Source: Poecilobothrus nobilitatus (taxonomy: Eukaryota; Arthropoda; Insecta; Diptera; Dolichopodidae). From it: a DNA stretch of 64,000 nucleotides. The notes under the pieces were generated by a model that saw only the letters and a program-made list of their open reading frames with translations, made no database searches and was not told the origin of the DNA. Where the stretch lies: assembly GCA_947095535.1 (NCBI GenBank), contig OX352772.1, positions 167,982,613 through 168,046,612 on the forward strand. The letters are read 5' to 3'. The position numbers and the translations under genes are program-made. Positions 34,977 to 45,244 of the stretch are shown piece by piece (position 1 is the first letter of the stretch; every line of letters begins with the position of its first letter).

Positions 34977-35289
34977 TTTTTTTTTTACATTAGTATTAGG
35001 TATACTTTAGGTATAAATTAGATTGTTACGGTGGAGAACAAATAAAAAATACCTTTATATCGGAGTGTCTATTTTCACCCGTTTCCGAGATATTGGAGCT
35101 TAAATTTTTATATATTCAAAATACAAAAGTTCTTTTTTCTTATAAATTTGGAAATTTTATAGCGTATTTGAAAGCTCATCAAATTGTGATTTCAATTGCA
35201 GTTTTAAGTAAGACTATTAATAGGTCTTGTTTCCCAAGAGATATTATCATTTAAACTAGAATTTTCTTCAATTTTTTGTTAAAAAAAAT
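34977..35289. other. AT-rich spacer
   Basis: No clear coding or repeat feature. It may still contain highly decayed polymerase sequence from the adjacent Polinton-like locus, but I cannot see family motifs. Confidence 0.4.
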
Positions 35290-36983
35290 TGTTTTTACCC
35301 TTTTATGAAAAAAATGTCGGTATACCATTTTTACTTTAAGAAAAGGTATTTCTTACATAAAGAATCAAGACTAGAGCCATAAATCTAAAGCTATCGAGAA
35401 AACGTAAATAAAAAGAATGATTTTTATCTACTGTAATTTTTTTAGATAATGAAATATAATGTTCTTTATTCAAAGGACTGACACCAATATGTCCATTCAC
35501 TTTAGTTCTTTAAATAAAAGATGGTAATCATAGCCTGAAAAATTGTGAAAAAATATAGGAAAAAAATTTGGCCGCCTAATAAATTACATTTAGAATGAGC
35601 GGGTCCTCTATAATTACCAGTACAGTTACAATGGTCTCTAATTCTATCATTAAAACCTAAATGCTTACCACATATTTGACATATAATTTTTAAACTCGAG
35701 TGTATTTTTCTCAATAGATGGAAGCTTTGTAAAGACTTTATTGCACTGAATTTTGTGTAAATCACGCTGTTGTAATGTATAAAAATGTTGCAAGCACATA
35801 TTACAAATATAAATTTCATGTATTTGTTTTGTTACAGAACTACTTATTAACCTTGATAAATTTTTAATATAAACAAAATTAAATTTATCATCCTTTTCCA
35901 ATAGCAATAAATTTACATGGTATTTTTTTTCTGACTTTGTTAAATAGAATGGTCCTAAAACCTCATATTTTTTATTAATGACTTTCAGTCCAAACAAATT
36001 AATACTTATTTGACTATTTAGTTCTTCAAATAAATTTAACTCGTTCAATTTAGCTGGAAATTGCATAGTGCTAAAATTAAGCTGTCGTACATTACCAAAC
36101 TCTAGCTCGACTATGGGTAGAGAAATATTGTTAAGTTTATATGAAGATGTTCATGTAGCATTTTGAATACAAGTTTGTAAAGCTGATACTAAACACCACT
36201 TGAAACAGAAGTTGTCTTTATTTTAAATATTAATGCATGCTTTTCTTCTATGCTTTTCGGTAGTTTAATATAACTAGACACATGTATTAGTGCAAATTTA
36301 TTAATTATTTATTATTATTTCTTATTATTTATTATTTCAATAATTATTTTTATTTCAATATGTAAAAACCTGATTAATGCCCAGCCACTGTCTTTTTCTT
36401 GGAAGTCTTCTGCTTGTTGTTGAATAATTTCTTTAGCCTTTTCAAAAAAATCATTAAGATCATCTGCTTGTGTAATACTAAACATTCGAGTTTGAAAAGA
36501 TTTGATTGATATATTTTCAAACTCTTCTTCGGTTGGCTTTATATATTCGCCAAAAAGGTTTACTTTTATAGCGTTGTGCTTTTGTAATGATTGCATCAAT
36601 AATTTAATTATATCGGTCTGAGCCTTTTCCAGAAAATTTGATGGGTTTAGTATGCTTTCATCATCATTATCTCTAATAAACGTTTCTATTCTATTTTCAA
36701 AACATTCATCAATATGTCTAACATTAGATCTAATTACTTCTGTCGCATTTCTTTTATGCTTATTTGTTCGGATCAAAGTGGTTGTAACGTTAGATTTGCA
36801 CTTACTGCAAAATTTTACATTTTCTAAATTTTTTTGATGTCCCTTTTTATGTTTTAATAAACCATCATTTCTATTAAATGATTTTTTACATATTTCACAA
36901 TTATGTTTTAATTGTGTTTCACATTTATGTCTTTTCAAATTGTCAGATCTTGTGAACACTTTTTCACATGTATCACATTCCAA
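35290..36983 (-). pseudogene. Polinton-type DNA polymerase B, N-terminal and exonuclease region
   Basis: The 222-codon frame 36315-36983 starts with two C2H2 fingers (CDTCEKVFTRSDNLKRH, CEICKKSFNRNDGLLKH) and has the family stretch FQEKDSGWALIRFLHIE. Further remnants are KLPKSIEEKHALI (about 36250), a frame 35665-36066 with GPFYLTKSEKKYHVNLLLLE and FVYIKNLSRLISS plus a CNMCLQHF finger, then CQICGKHLGFNDRIRDHC and GNYRGPAHSKCNL (35580-35690), and near 35380 LRFLDSFRFMAL, an exonuclease-type motif. Known polymerases of this type continue for several hundred residues with the palm (YxDTD), which is absent here. Frameshifts and stops are present, plus an ATT-rich expansion near 36300-36350. Confidence 0.8.
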
Positions 36984-38241
36984 TTTAATTATTTTGTTTT
37001 CTGAACTAATTTTTTTTTTTTTTTTTTGTTAGTATCCTTTTCTTATATTAAAACAATATTAATTTAGTCCATAAATGAATTTAACCTCAAGAAAATTTTT
37101 AAATATATGTATATACAAATAGATAAACCGAAACTAACTTGATTACATAATTTGAATGTATATATATAACATATCAGAACATAAAATAAATATTTAGTTT
37201 TTCTAATGAATTACTACAATGTTGCATATTAATCAAATTATTACAAAATTGAAACTATATACCAACAAAATCATGATGTGGAAAATTGCTTGCGCTTTTC
37301 ATAATAGATGTCGAAGTATTTAAGATATACATAAAATTTTTTATATTATTTTATCATAGTGAAAGAAATATTTAATTTTCAATAAAATAAAAAAAAAAAT
37401 GTATGTCTAATTTCCATATGTATTTACAAAATTAATTTGTGTAAATAATTCGTCTAATGAATGCAACAAAGTTGCAGGATTATTCTTAATAATTTTTTTT
37501 TTTTTTTGGGAATTTACGTTTTCTAATCACAAAATCAATAATCAATATAAATTAATGAAACAACAACAACTTGGCAAATTTATAATTTATGCTTTATTTA
37601 GTATAGAAATACTCTGTTAAATTATAAAATAATAATAATAAATATGTACTAATCAATGTTGCATCATATTAGAAAAAGAAAAAACTTTACTAAATAAAAA
37701 ATGTACTGTCTGTGATTTGTGTGTTAAAAGTTTTAATTATGTTAATAACACACATATGTTTAATGAGTCAAATGAATGTGCAACAATGTAATATGTAAAT
37801 AGTCAAATCAATGTTTTTTTTTATGATGTCTTTCAATGACGTTTACATTACATTTTATATTTTAGTTTAATAACAACTAATTTATACATTGAAAGTTGCA
37901 GTAGGTATCGCATAATAAATTTATAAATATTTGATGTGTAATATTTGTGGTTAGATGTGTGTTCATTATAATTACAAATAAATTGATATTGGATACAAAA
38001 AAAAAAATTTAATGATATTATATTATGTTAAAAACATATTAGGTAGGGAGGTAGGGAGGTAGGTAGGTAACATAATTTTCCTTGTTCTATAATATTTTAC
38101 AAATGTATATAAACTGATGTTAATTAACTTATTTCAAAAACAAAATCAGTTCATATTGAAAAAACCCACAAAAAAAAAACAAATATAAAAATGATTTTTT
38201 TTAAAATTAAATTAATTTTATATTATTTTCTATATCTATTT

Positions 38242-38270
<29 letters not shown>
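36984..38270. other. AT-rich spacer inside the Polinton-like locus
   Basis: No family motif or long frame. There is a T run at 37009-37028, a GGTAGGGA/GGTAGGTA minisatellite at 38043-38069 and a TA repeat at 38243-38270. Polinton genes between polymerase and capsid module (such as an integrase or ATPase) were looked for and not seen. Confidence 0.5.
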
Positions 38271-38274
<4 letters not shown>

Positions 38275-38276
38275 CG

Positions 38277-38516
38277 CAGGCTTTTATTGAAAACTTAATT
38301 TCGTTGGGGAAGGTTGAAAATGAACCATACCGAAACATTGATTTTGTGATGAAAGATAAAATGTATGAGGTGCTATCATGGAGATTTTTAGACATGAAAA
38401 GAGTACAAACAGTGGTACTGTGTGAAGTGCAAGACCCTTTGAGCAACGAAATCACTATATTATTCATCCCAGAACGATTCTCCAAAAAGGTAACATCTCA
38501 GTTACGAATTAAATAG
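38277..38516 (+). CDS. Small Polinton-associated ORF
   Basis: Open from 38277, with ATG at 38304, to the TAG at 38514. The internal pattern MYEVLSWRFLDMKRVQTVVL followed by ILFIPERFSKK is a beta-rich arrangement. Small ORFs of this look accompany Polintons in insects, but I cannot name a function. The stretch is preceded by TTTCGCAG, so an upstream exon is possible. It is intact and moderately less AT-rich than its surroundings. Confidence 0.45.
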   Translation, partial: QAFIENLISLGKVENEPYRNIDFVMKDKMYEVLSWRFLDMKRVQTVVLCEVQDPLSNEITILFIPERFSKKVTSQLRIK

Positions 38517-38665
38517 TACTTATTTTTATTTTCAATTTACGAGACGTGACAAGGACAAATGGAATATGACATTGTTTGACCTTATTCCTGCTGCAGATAT
38601 AAATTCTCAAGAAAGTTATTAAAATAAAAATATATATTAGTAATTTTGTTTTGTTTTTTTATTTA

Positions 38666-38950
38666 CCCCCTATCGCTACCCACCCATCGGCTCCGACATC
38701 TTACTTCCGGAAGACCGGCTCCGGCAACGAACTTCCAGAGGACTGGTTCTAGAAACAGACTTCAGGAGGACCGATTCTGGCAACGGACTTCCGGAGGACC
38801 GGTTCCGGTAACGGACTTCCTGTAGACTGGCTCTAACAACTTTCCCGGGTCTTGGGATCTAGCGCCCGAGTGCCCAAGGGCCTGAGGGCCCAGGGTTGCA
38901 ACGGGCGTCATCGCCATGTCTCCGGGTAAACTGTTGCCAGCCTTTAGCGT
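38666..38950. repeat. GC-rich island with five 28-bp tandem repeats
   Basis: Five consecutive 28-bp units (38703-38840) of the form ACTTCCGGAGGACCGGTTCC plus GGYAACGG, with a few changes each, lie inside a GC-rich 280-bp stretch that ends in a CCCGAGTGCCCAAGGGCC-like segment. The composition is strikingly different from the surrounding AT-rich DNA. Not coding as far as I can see. Confidence 0.85.
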
Positions 38951-39150
38951 TGATTTACAGCAAAAAAAAAAATAAAAAATATTTGTTAAAATAAAACAAA
39001 AAAAAAAAATAATAATAATAATAACAATCTGCGAAAGAGAGAGAGTCAGAGAGAGACAGCAAGTTTTCTCCCATAGTCAAGCGGATGAGGTCAGATTGTG
39101 TTTTTTTTTGAAACGGTCTTTAAAGATCCGATGAAGCGGGGTATTTGAAA

Positions 39151-39520
39151 AATTTTTCCATTCTGTATAATCCTTAGTTTATGTTTAAAGCACCATATTC
39201 ATTTGAAGAATTAAATTTTGATGCTAAACAACAAAAAGAAAATTACTATGTTGGACTGGAATGATGGTTTTATAGAATATTTACAATTAAAATATATCTT
39301 AGAGAAACATTTAACATCATTCGATATCCTTTATGTAAAAAGTCTTAAAAAAAAACAATTTTTAGATATATTTTTTTCAAATTCAATTGTAGAAGTTATC
39401 AATTTAGATAATAAAATTTCACCTCTACAAAAGCTAAGGAATTTCATCACCATTTGTCCCCACCATAATAATACGGAAAATTTGCAAAGATATGCTGTAA
39501 AAAATTGTATGAAATGAAAT
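39151..39520 (+). pseudogene. Unrecognised Polinton-locus gene
   Basis: Begins at about 39183 (MFKAPYSFEELNFD) and shifts frame near 39235 into a 99-codon frame (39218-39517) with TMLDWNDGFIEY, FDILYVKSLKKKQFLD, EVINLDNKISPLQKLR and ICPHHNN, ending CMK. Spaced Cys/His (C..H, C) and an acidic, Trp-containing N-terminus suggest a nuclease-like fold of the kind found in insect virus-like elements. That is a guess; I do not recognise the family with certainty. One frameshift. Confidence 0.4.
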
Positions 39521-39610
39521 GAAAATAAATATATGTTTTTAATAAAAGATAATAATAAAAATTGGTTTTAAAAAATATTTGTTTTATTTATTGTTGACCA
39601 ATATATTTTT

Positions 39611-39922
39611 TCAGACATAAGTAATGGTATTTTCCAGTTTAAGCTCTTGTTCCAGTTTAAGCTTATTCTTTGCAATACATCTCTCAAAATATTTTAATAA
39701 ATATTCACGTACATTCAATTCAGCTCCATTGTTATATGACATGACTGCATGAATAAAGTCTAACATAAGACAAAATCGGGTATACCCATCTAGTTCCAAT
39801 GTAAATTTTTTAGTTGTTCCTCCAGCATAATTAAATTTTAGTGGAAATTTATTTAAATTTAATTTACGGAGTTGCTTGCTTGTAAAATCTTGATAAAATG
39901 CATACCACTCCAAATAATTCAT
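39611..39922 (-). CDS. ORF-c, unrecognised
   Basis: An intact 103-codon frame (MNYLEWYAFYQDF...ENTITYV) without similarity that I can name. It has a mixed alpha/beta look, a Lys-rich helix at its end (AKNKLKLEQELKLE), and follows the protease on the same strand with a few bases between. It may be the last gene of the Polinton capsid module. Confidence 0.4.
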   Translation of the reverse strand: MNYLEWYAFYQDFTSKQLRKLNLNKFPLKFNYAGGTTKKFTLELDGYTRFCLMLDFIHAVMSYNNGAELNVREYLLKYFERCIAKNKLKLEQELKLENTITYV

Positions 39923-39929
39923 TTCGCTA

Positions 39930-40335
39930 ATGACTTTACGATTACGTTGGAAAATTATTGCAGCAGTGAAATTTTCAACATTGTATACAATAAACGTTTA
40001 CAAATTTTACTTTGTAAACGTTTATTGTTGAAAGAAAAACATTTTGATTGATTTTGTAGAAATTTCACAATCTCACTGTGGAGTGATGGATTTCTAAATG
40101 AATCAAAATATTCTACACAACCTTGAACTGATACAAAACTTGCTAGCCAATGTGTTCTTTTTTTAGCAGAACTGTTGGTATTTGTTACTAAAATACCAGT
40201 TTTTGAAATATTTTTCGGTATTTGATCAACAGCAAAAACTCCTTTAAATAGTTTTCTGGTCGCACTATTACATTTCAACACTTTCTCTATCTGAAGTGTA
40301 TTCATTATTGTTTTGTAAATGAGAAATATCAATTA
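39930..40335 (-). pseudogene. Adenain-like cysteine protease (Polinton PRO)
   Basis: Frame 39955-40332 carries the family layout: FKGVFAVDQIPK, GILVTNTNSS, KKRTHWLASFV with the catalytic His, and VEYFDSFRNPS with the Asp. The region that should carry the catalytic Cys (Q...C after a Leu-Gln-Ser start) is replaced by a palindrome (39988-40027) that breaks the reading frame. Adenain-type enzymes process capsid proteins. Because the Cys region is lost, the protease is most likely inactive. Confidence 0.65.
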
Positions 40336-41463
40336 GTCGAGTATTTCCATTTATGTATGCTCTTAAAAATTCAACTTTAAGTTTTCCATTTATCAACACT
40401 ATATCGAATTTTTTAAATAAATTTATTAAATTATTAGTTGTTTTGTCGTTGTCCATATGCCCAAAAGAAAAATTCTTGATGTCTGTTCTTTTTAAATCTC
40501 TGGTTGGGTATTTATACTTTAATTTTTTACCACATTTCCAAAAAAATTTTGAAAAAATGTGCTTATTAGTTTCACTCTGTCTGTCCGTCCGTCCTTCTGT
40601 TTACAAAACTTCTACACCGTTAAAGATAGAGGAAAAAAATTTTAACCATGGGTTGGTCTCATAAAAAAAATAATTTTGTGGAACAACTTTTTCATGTAGT
40701 ACCATCCATTACGGAGCTACATCCCCTCAAACTTTGAAAAAGCCCTATTGTTAAATGCATATATCTTATGTTCTGCTTAAGATTTTTTCAATATGAAAAC
40801 GTCATTCGACAGGTATTTTTTTTAACTTTGTAAATTAGCATCAAAATTATACAATTTTTTTAAATTTAGTATTTAAATTTACCGTTATGTGAAAAGCAAA
40901 TTTTGCATGATTTTTCTACTTTCATAACTCCGACACGCTTTTAGATAGAGGCTTGAAATTTTGAGGCAAGAAAGAACTTTTAGAATTAGTATAAGTTTGT
41001 TTAGAAAATGTTTTTGGACCGCTCTCTGTTTATAAGCTATTAGGACTCAAAAATTTAAAATTTGCTATTTTTAGACGACTGTAACTTAGGCACCTGTAAA
41101 AATTTTTCTTCGGCAAGACATGATAATTAAAGGTTCAATAATATATTTTTAGGTGTGTTAACCGTTTTTCTTAGTTATATAGGATTCTGGACTTACGGCA
41201 TCTCAAATTTTCAAAAATGTCTTATTTTCACGTTTTTTCTTATTACATGAAATTTTCAAATTTTTGTGCAAGTCACAATTCTAAACAGTTTGTATTGAGT
41301 TTTGGAAATGTGCGCTTTTAAAAACCGTTGGTTTACATTCTACCTTGTTTGAAATAGGATTACATTTTTCTTTTATTCCAACCACAACAAGATTTTTTAC
41401 AAATATTTTATTGTTATCGTCCGTACAGAACGATAAATCTACTAGAGCACATGCCATTTTCAA
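40268..41463 (-). pseudogene. ORF-b, split by a family-2 repeat
   Basis: The minus-strand gene starts at 41463 or 41457 (MKMACALVDLSFC), runs about 35 codons, is cut at 41347 by the repeat, and continues from 40522 (LKRTDIKNFSFGHM, TNNLINLFKKFDIVLINGKL, AYINGNTRLIDISHLQ) to 40268. It lies between the major capsid and protease genes. I cannot assign a function. The pieces and their order on one strand support a single interrupted gene. Frame continuity across the insertion cannot be proven by eye. Confidence 0.45.
40523..41347 (-). mobile_element. Family-2 repeat copy inserted in ORF-b
   Basis: Runs from TTTTTACCACATTTCC at the left to TTTACATTCTACCTTG at the right, i.e. the reverse complement of CAAGGTAGAATGTAAA...GCTAAAAA. 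The interior words GTCTGTCCGTCCGTCC, GTTTACAAAACTTCTACACC and GACTGTAACTTAGG are shared with 46719-47740 and 55984-57048. It has no coding capacity and both ends abut T-rich sequence. Confidence 0.75.
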
Positions 41464-41469
41464 GTGAGT

Positions 41470-42811
41470 TGAATGTGTCGCCTGAACTTCCTTTTTATAT
41501 GTTTACGTAAACGTTACGATTTTTATCAATTTCGATATTAGCATCGAATATTAGCATGTTGAAGTTAATGGAGAACCCAGTCTTGCTTCGATCTTTACTA
41601 CTTCCTGGTTTAATAAACTCTGACATGTATCTGTTCCCGAGCCGTCTGCTGACAAATCAAAAGCCAGTATTGTATAACCTTTTGAAAATGGTTCTTTTGA
41701 AATTTGATGTCCTCTATCTGATGTATCTAATGATGTATACTTGTTCTGCTAAATAATGTTATATATGCACGAGAATTGCAAAGATTATTCAATATAATAT
41801 TTGTTTCAATTACAGAGTTTGGTGTAGGCACTCCATTCACATATAATTGAAATTGTATGAGATTTTGATGATCGAAATGGTATGGATTTTTTGATTTTTT
41901 ACCATTGAAATTTTCATTATGAACCATACAAAACACTAGAGCTTGTGGTATTTACCTTATAAATATATTACCCAATGAAATGTTGGAAGTGTTAGCTGGA
42001 ATTGTAAATGTTTCGATTTTACTTCTCGTATAAAAATATTTCGCTTTAGCCTTTTTCAATACAGTATTATGTGCTATCAATATGCTAGGATTAATTGTTA
42101 AATGTTTCATGTATAACGTAGCTTCGAGAATTTTTAAATAGCTTTAATCGGCATCGTTAAAGAAAATAAAAAAATCTTGTTTCTCTAATGCTAAAGCAAT
42201 TCGAATGTCAACATTATTTAAAAGTAATTTAGAAGTATTGAAGTATTGAAAATCTACATGTAATTTTCCCATTAATTCTACTATTGCAGAATTATTGTAT
42301 GATTTTTGTCTTGATTTAGAACGAGAATGGTTAAAATCATTTACATTTGGTTTATCCAATTCCCAACCAGATGCTTCCAGATGTGTTTGACTGGAATCTG
42401 TACCATAATTTAGTAAAGTAATTAAGTATGCTTTATAATGGTATAAGGAGTCTGAAGGAGTGATGTTTTTTTCTATTTAGGGTCACATTACATTATTTAA
42501 TTAAAGAGTGTAATAAATTATTTACAACACTCGGCTGCGGAACTGCCCTTGATTCATTTCCGGTTCCTACTTTAAGGCTTGCACTCCAAACTGATCCATC
42601 TTTTTTTAATATTTGAACTTTAAATTTGATGTAGGTTGAGGATAAATCGCGATATGTATCTCCATTTCCAAGTGAAACAAATTAATGAAATAGTTGACGG
42701 TGATGCCTCTAAAGAAGCTAAAGGATTGTATGTCACCTCTTCTGAACGCAAGATACTTGTTTGTACGGGTAATGATGCAAAAAGATCAAGTTCAGATTTC
42801 ATACATTCCAT
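41470..42811 (-). pseudogene. Polinton-type major capsid protein (double jelly-roll)
   Basis: The N-terminal frame (42620-42811) opens with MECMKSELDLFASLPVQTSI, the characteristic start of Polinton/adintovirus capsid proteins. Further frames: ITLLNYGTDSSQTHLEASG region (42360-42430), IVELMGKLHVDFQY and LLLNNVDIRIALALEK (42150-42300), a frame at 41727-41936 with CMVHNENFNGKKSKNPYHF and FQLYVNGVPTPNS, and a late IEIDKNRNVYVNI end near 41480-41520. These cover most of the expected length, but several frameshifts and stops make it a pseudogene. A small insertion-like stretch is at 42470-42540. Confidence 0.75.
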
Positions 42812-42881
42812 TTTTTAATTGAATATATCAGAGGTTTTACTATGCTTCTTTCGTCGCTTTTTCGATTTCAAATGTGTCTTT

Positions 42882-43140
42882 TTAAAAATTGCTCGTCTTT
42901 ATAGTTCTTTGTCTTTTTATAGCTCTTCGTCTTCCGCCATACATCGAATGCAGTTGGTTAACTACTGATTTTCGTAAATTTTTTATGTCGCCTTTGCTTT
43001 GATCAATTACAGTTTCTTTTATGTTTGCACCAGATAATATATCATTAAAAATATTTTTACTTGTGTTGACAGCCTCTTTTTTAATTAAGTGCCAACCTGA
43101 TGTAAAAACTGGCTTTAAGTAACGAATTAAACGTAGTAGG
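42882..43140 (-). CDS. Small basic Polinton-locus protein
   Basis: Open from about 43140 to the TAA at 42882-42884 (about 85 codons). It contains LKPVFTSGWHLIKKEAVNTS, a DILSGANIKETV stretch and a basic end GGRRRAIKRQRTIKT. A Gly/Ala helix followed by a basic tail is seen in small capsid-associated (pX-like) proteins of adenovirus-related elements, and the position between the two capsid genes fits. No obvious ATG starts the frame, so the start may be lost. Confidence 0.45.
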
Positions 43141-43156
43141 ATTTGAGTAGTAGGAT

Positions 43157-44089
43157 TTATATTGTTTCAATTGGGGACCAATCAATATTTTTAAAGGGTA
43201 ATACAATTTTTGTTGGATAGTAACTGGAAACAAAATTTATTCCCTCAACGTATTGGTTACAAATCTTAATCGCTATCATTTCAAAACAATTTTTTTCTAT
43301 AGGTATGTAATGGACATTTTCAAATTCAATATTTGTAGGTATTCTACAATTTTCTATGTTGATAGCTCTCAATGCACGCATTTTGCTACTTCCAAAAACA
43401 GATGATTCAACTATATCTGAATACATAATCATCATTCCATTTAATTCATCTTTATTATTAGCAACAGCTAATTTGAATAGTTCAGGTAATTTTATTTTGA
43501 AATTTTTTATATTTTTTTTTTGTTGAAATAATTCAGTTAATAATGTTTTGATATTATAACTGTGATTAACTTTTATATAGAAACTATTTTCATCAAATGT
43601 CTGCGATATTCGTATTAAATCACGTCGGTTAGATTCTGACACTTTTTTAAATGTTACATCATCATAATTTTTAGGAGTAGAGATATATGTCAAAACTTCA
43701 TTAAAAAATTCTTTGAAAACTTGGTTGCGAGTAAATCCCGGATTAGGAGTTATATTTTTATTAAATGTTGGTTAAATATTAAATTTCCAATCATCCAAAT
43801 GTAATTCCGAATCGTTATATGAATAATATGTGTAACCTATAGATTTGGTTACTTCGATTTTTTCAAGAGGTTTTTCAATGTTTCTTATGTAAACATTATA
43901 TTGCCCAATATTGATAAAAGCATATTGCTTTTTGTTAAATTCTTCTGTTTGTAGGAAATCGTTCAGATATATTTCTGAAAGACCAACTTTCCAATTTCCA
44001 TTTCTTAAATCAAAGTGAATAGGTAATTTATTTTCGAATGAAGCTAAAGTGTGGTCTGGAAATAGTTTTAGATTATCATTGCTAAACAA
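43157..44089 (-). pseudogene. Minor capsid/penton-like protein of the Polinton locus
   Basis: ATG at 44089 opens a frame of 311 codons interrupted by one in-frame TAA (43772-43774). The two halves (43772-44089, 43157-43693) are in the same frame. The first half has NLKLFPDHTLASFENKL, then LRNGNWKVGLSEIYL, typical of this capsid-module protein. The second has MIMYSDIVESSVFGSSKMRA and a beta-rich end WSPIETI. The location upstream of the major capsid gene on the same strand matches the usual Polinton order. Assignment as minor capsid or penton-like rests on pattern and position. Confidence 0.65.
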
Positions 44090-44154
44090 TGTTACATAGA
44101 AGTCATATTAACTATCCATCTTTGTTAAATTCTTCTAAAACTTAAAATGTAAAA

Positions 44155-44690
44155 CTATTTATATGTTGTCCACTCCGGTATTGATGACGTTCTTAGTTTT
44201 GGACTTCTAAGTAATAGTTTTAGTTTTCGTTTTTTTGTTTCAGGAAACTGTGAAAGTATAGTTGAGGATCTTGTATTACCGGCCGATCTTAGTGTCTTCT
44301 TCTTTTCAGAAGATGTTACAGCAACGGTAATTACATCACCACTTGGTGTTTCAAACATTCGATAATCAGAGCTTAGAGATGGTCTTTCCACTAATTTTTC
44401 ATCTTTCAACATTTCAGTTTCAGCAAATTTTTTAAATGAATTTTCATTATTCAAATCGTAATGTGTTAAATCGATATCCATATATAAATGTTCTTTTTTA
44501 GGGTCATATTAAAAAACATCATCAGTAACTAAAGGTACAAAATCTGTCTGTGTTGATGTTGATTTGTATTTAGGTAATTCAGTTTCGAAAGAAAAGAATT
44601 TTGTTTGAGTATCTGTATCAAATGCAAGATTTTTAGCTGGTAATCTTTTTGATTGTCTTTTGTTAATTTCATATTTGAGGAGCTTCTATT
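44155..44690 (-). pseudogene. ORF-a, upstream gene of the capsid module
   Basis: Frame 44155-44481 (108 codons, MDIDLTHYDLNNENSF...IPEWTTYK) continues upstream to about 44690 in the same frame except for one TAA near 44506. The middle has FETPSGDVITVAVTSSEKKK and a Lys/Arg-rich stretch. No family recognised. Its place just upstream of the penton-like gene suggests a capsid-module protein. It is cut off by the RTE fragment at the right. Confidence 0.45.
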
Positions 44691-45244
44691 AGCCTTTCCC
44701 CATTGTTGTTCTTGATTCCTATTCTATGTAACTCTGTAACTTGACATTCTTTGCTTTGATTTCATTTTTCAACTTTTTCGTTGAAGCACCCATCATTATT
44801 ATTATATCTTTTCTAGGTTTTCTGCATAGTACTGATTTTAATTAAGCATAGAATTCATCCTTACATTCGTCCTCTTCAACTTCTGTTGGCGCGTAACCAT
44901 GTATTATTGTTATATTTTTGTACTTGGTAGCTTAGTCTTACAGTTATTACTCTTTCTGAGACAGCCTCCCAATTTATTACGCTGTTCTGATGTTTCTTGT
45001 CTATTAGTATTCCAACTCCATATTCCCCCAAATTATTACTATTTCCTGAGTATATGAACATGTTATTATTTGCTGCAATCAACTCCTCGTAGTTATTCCA
45101 TCTAACTTCGCTAAGCCCAAGGATCCTAATTCCATATCTTTGCATTTCTTTTTCGACTTGGGCTAATCTAGAATTTTCTCTTAATGTTCTAATATTCCAT
45201 TGTGCAAATCTTGTCCTTAAACGTGTGCCAATTGTCGATAACAT
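44690..45244 (-). pseudogene. RTE-type apurinic endonuclease domain fragment
   Basis: Frame 44876-45244 begins TRLRTRFAQWNIRTLRENSR and has RILGLSEVRWNN (with the metal-binding Glu), YSGNSNNLGEYGVGILIDKK and WEAVSERVITVRLSYQV: the N-terminal part of an RTE-clade endonuclease. The rest follows in other frames: ITIIHGYAPTEVEEDECK, DIIIMMGASTKKL (family form GDFN) and NNNGERLIE (44690-44875). It is truncated before the RT. It may belong to the same RTE family whose 3' halves lie at 5144 and 12566. Confidence 0.8.

Larger units (their letters stand above)
35290..44690 (-). mobile_element. Polinton/Maverick (adintovirus-like) element, decayed and partial
   Basis: Over 9.4 kb lie a protein-primed type B polymerase N-terminal region, an adenain-like protease, a double-jelly-roll major capsid remnant, a minor capsid/penton-like gene, a small basic protein gene and several small ORFs. 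Most are on the minus strand in the order (5' to 3') ORF-a, minor capsid, basic protein, major capsid, ORF-b, protease, ORF-c. This gene set defines Polintons and adintoviruses. No integrase, packaging ATPase or polymerase palm was seen, and no terminal inverted repeats. A family-2 repeat (40523-41347) interrupts ORF-b and an RTE fragment abuts the right end. Confidence 0.75.

Noticed and set aside
35290..44690. A complete, active Polinton
   Set aside because: No polymerase palm, integrase, ATPase or terminal inverted repeats, and most genes carry stops, frameshifts or insertions.
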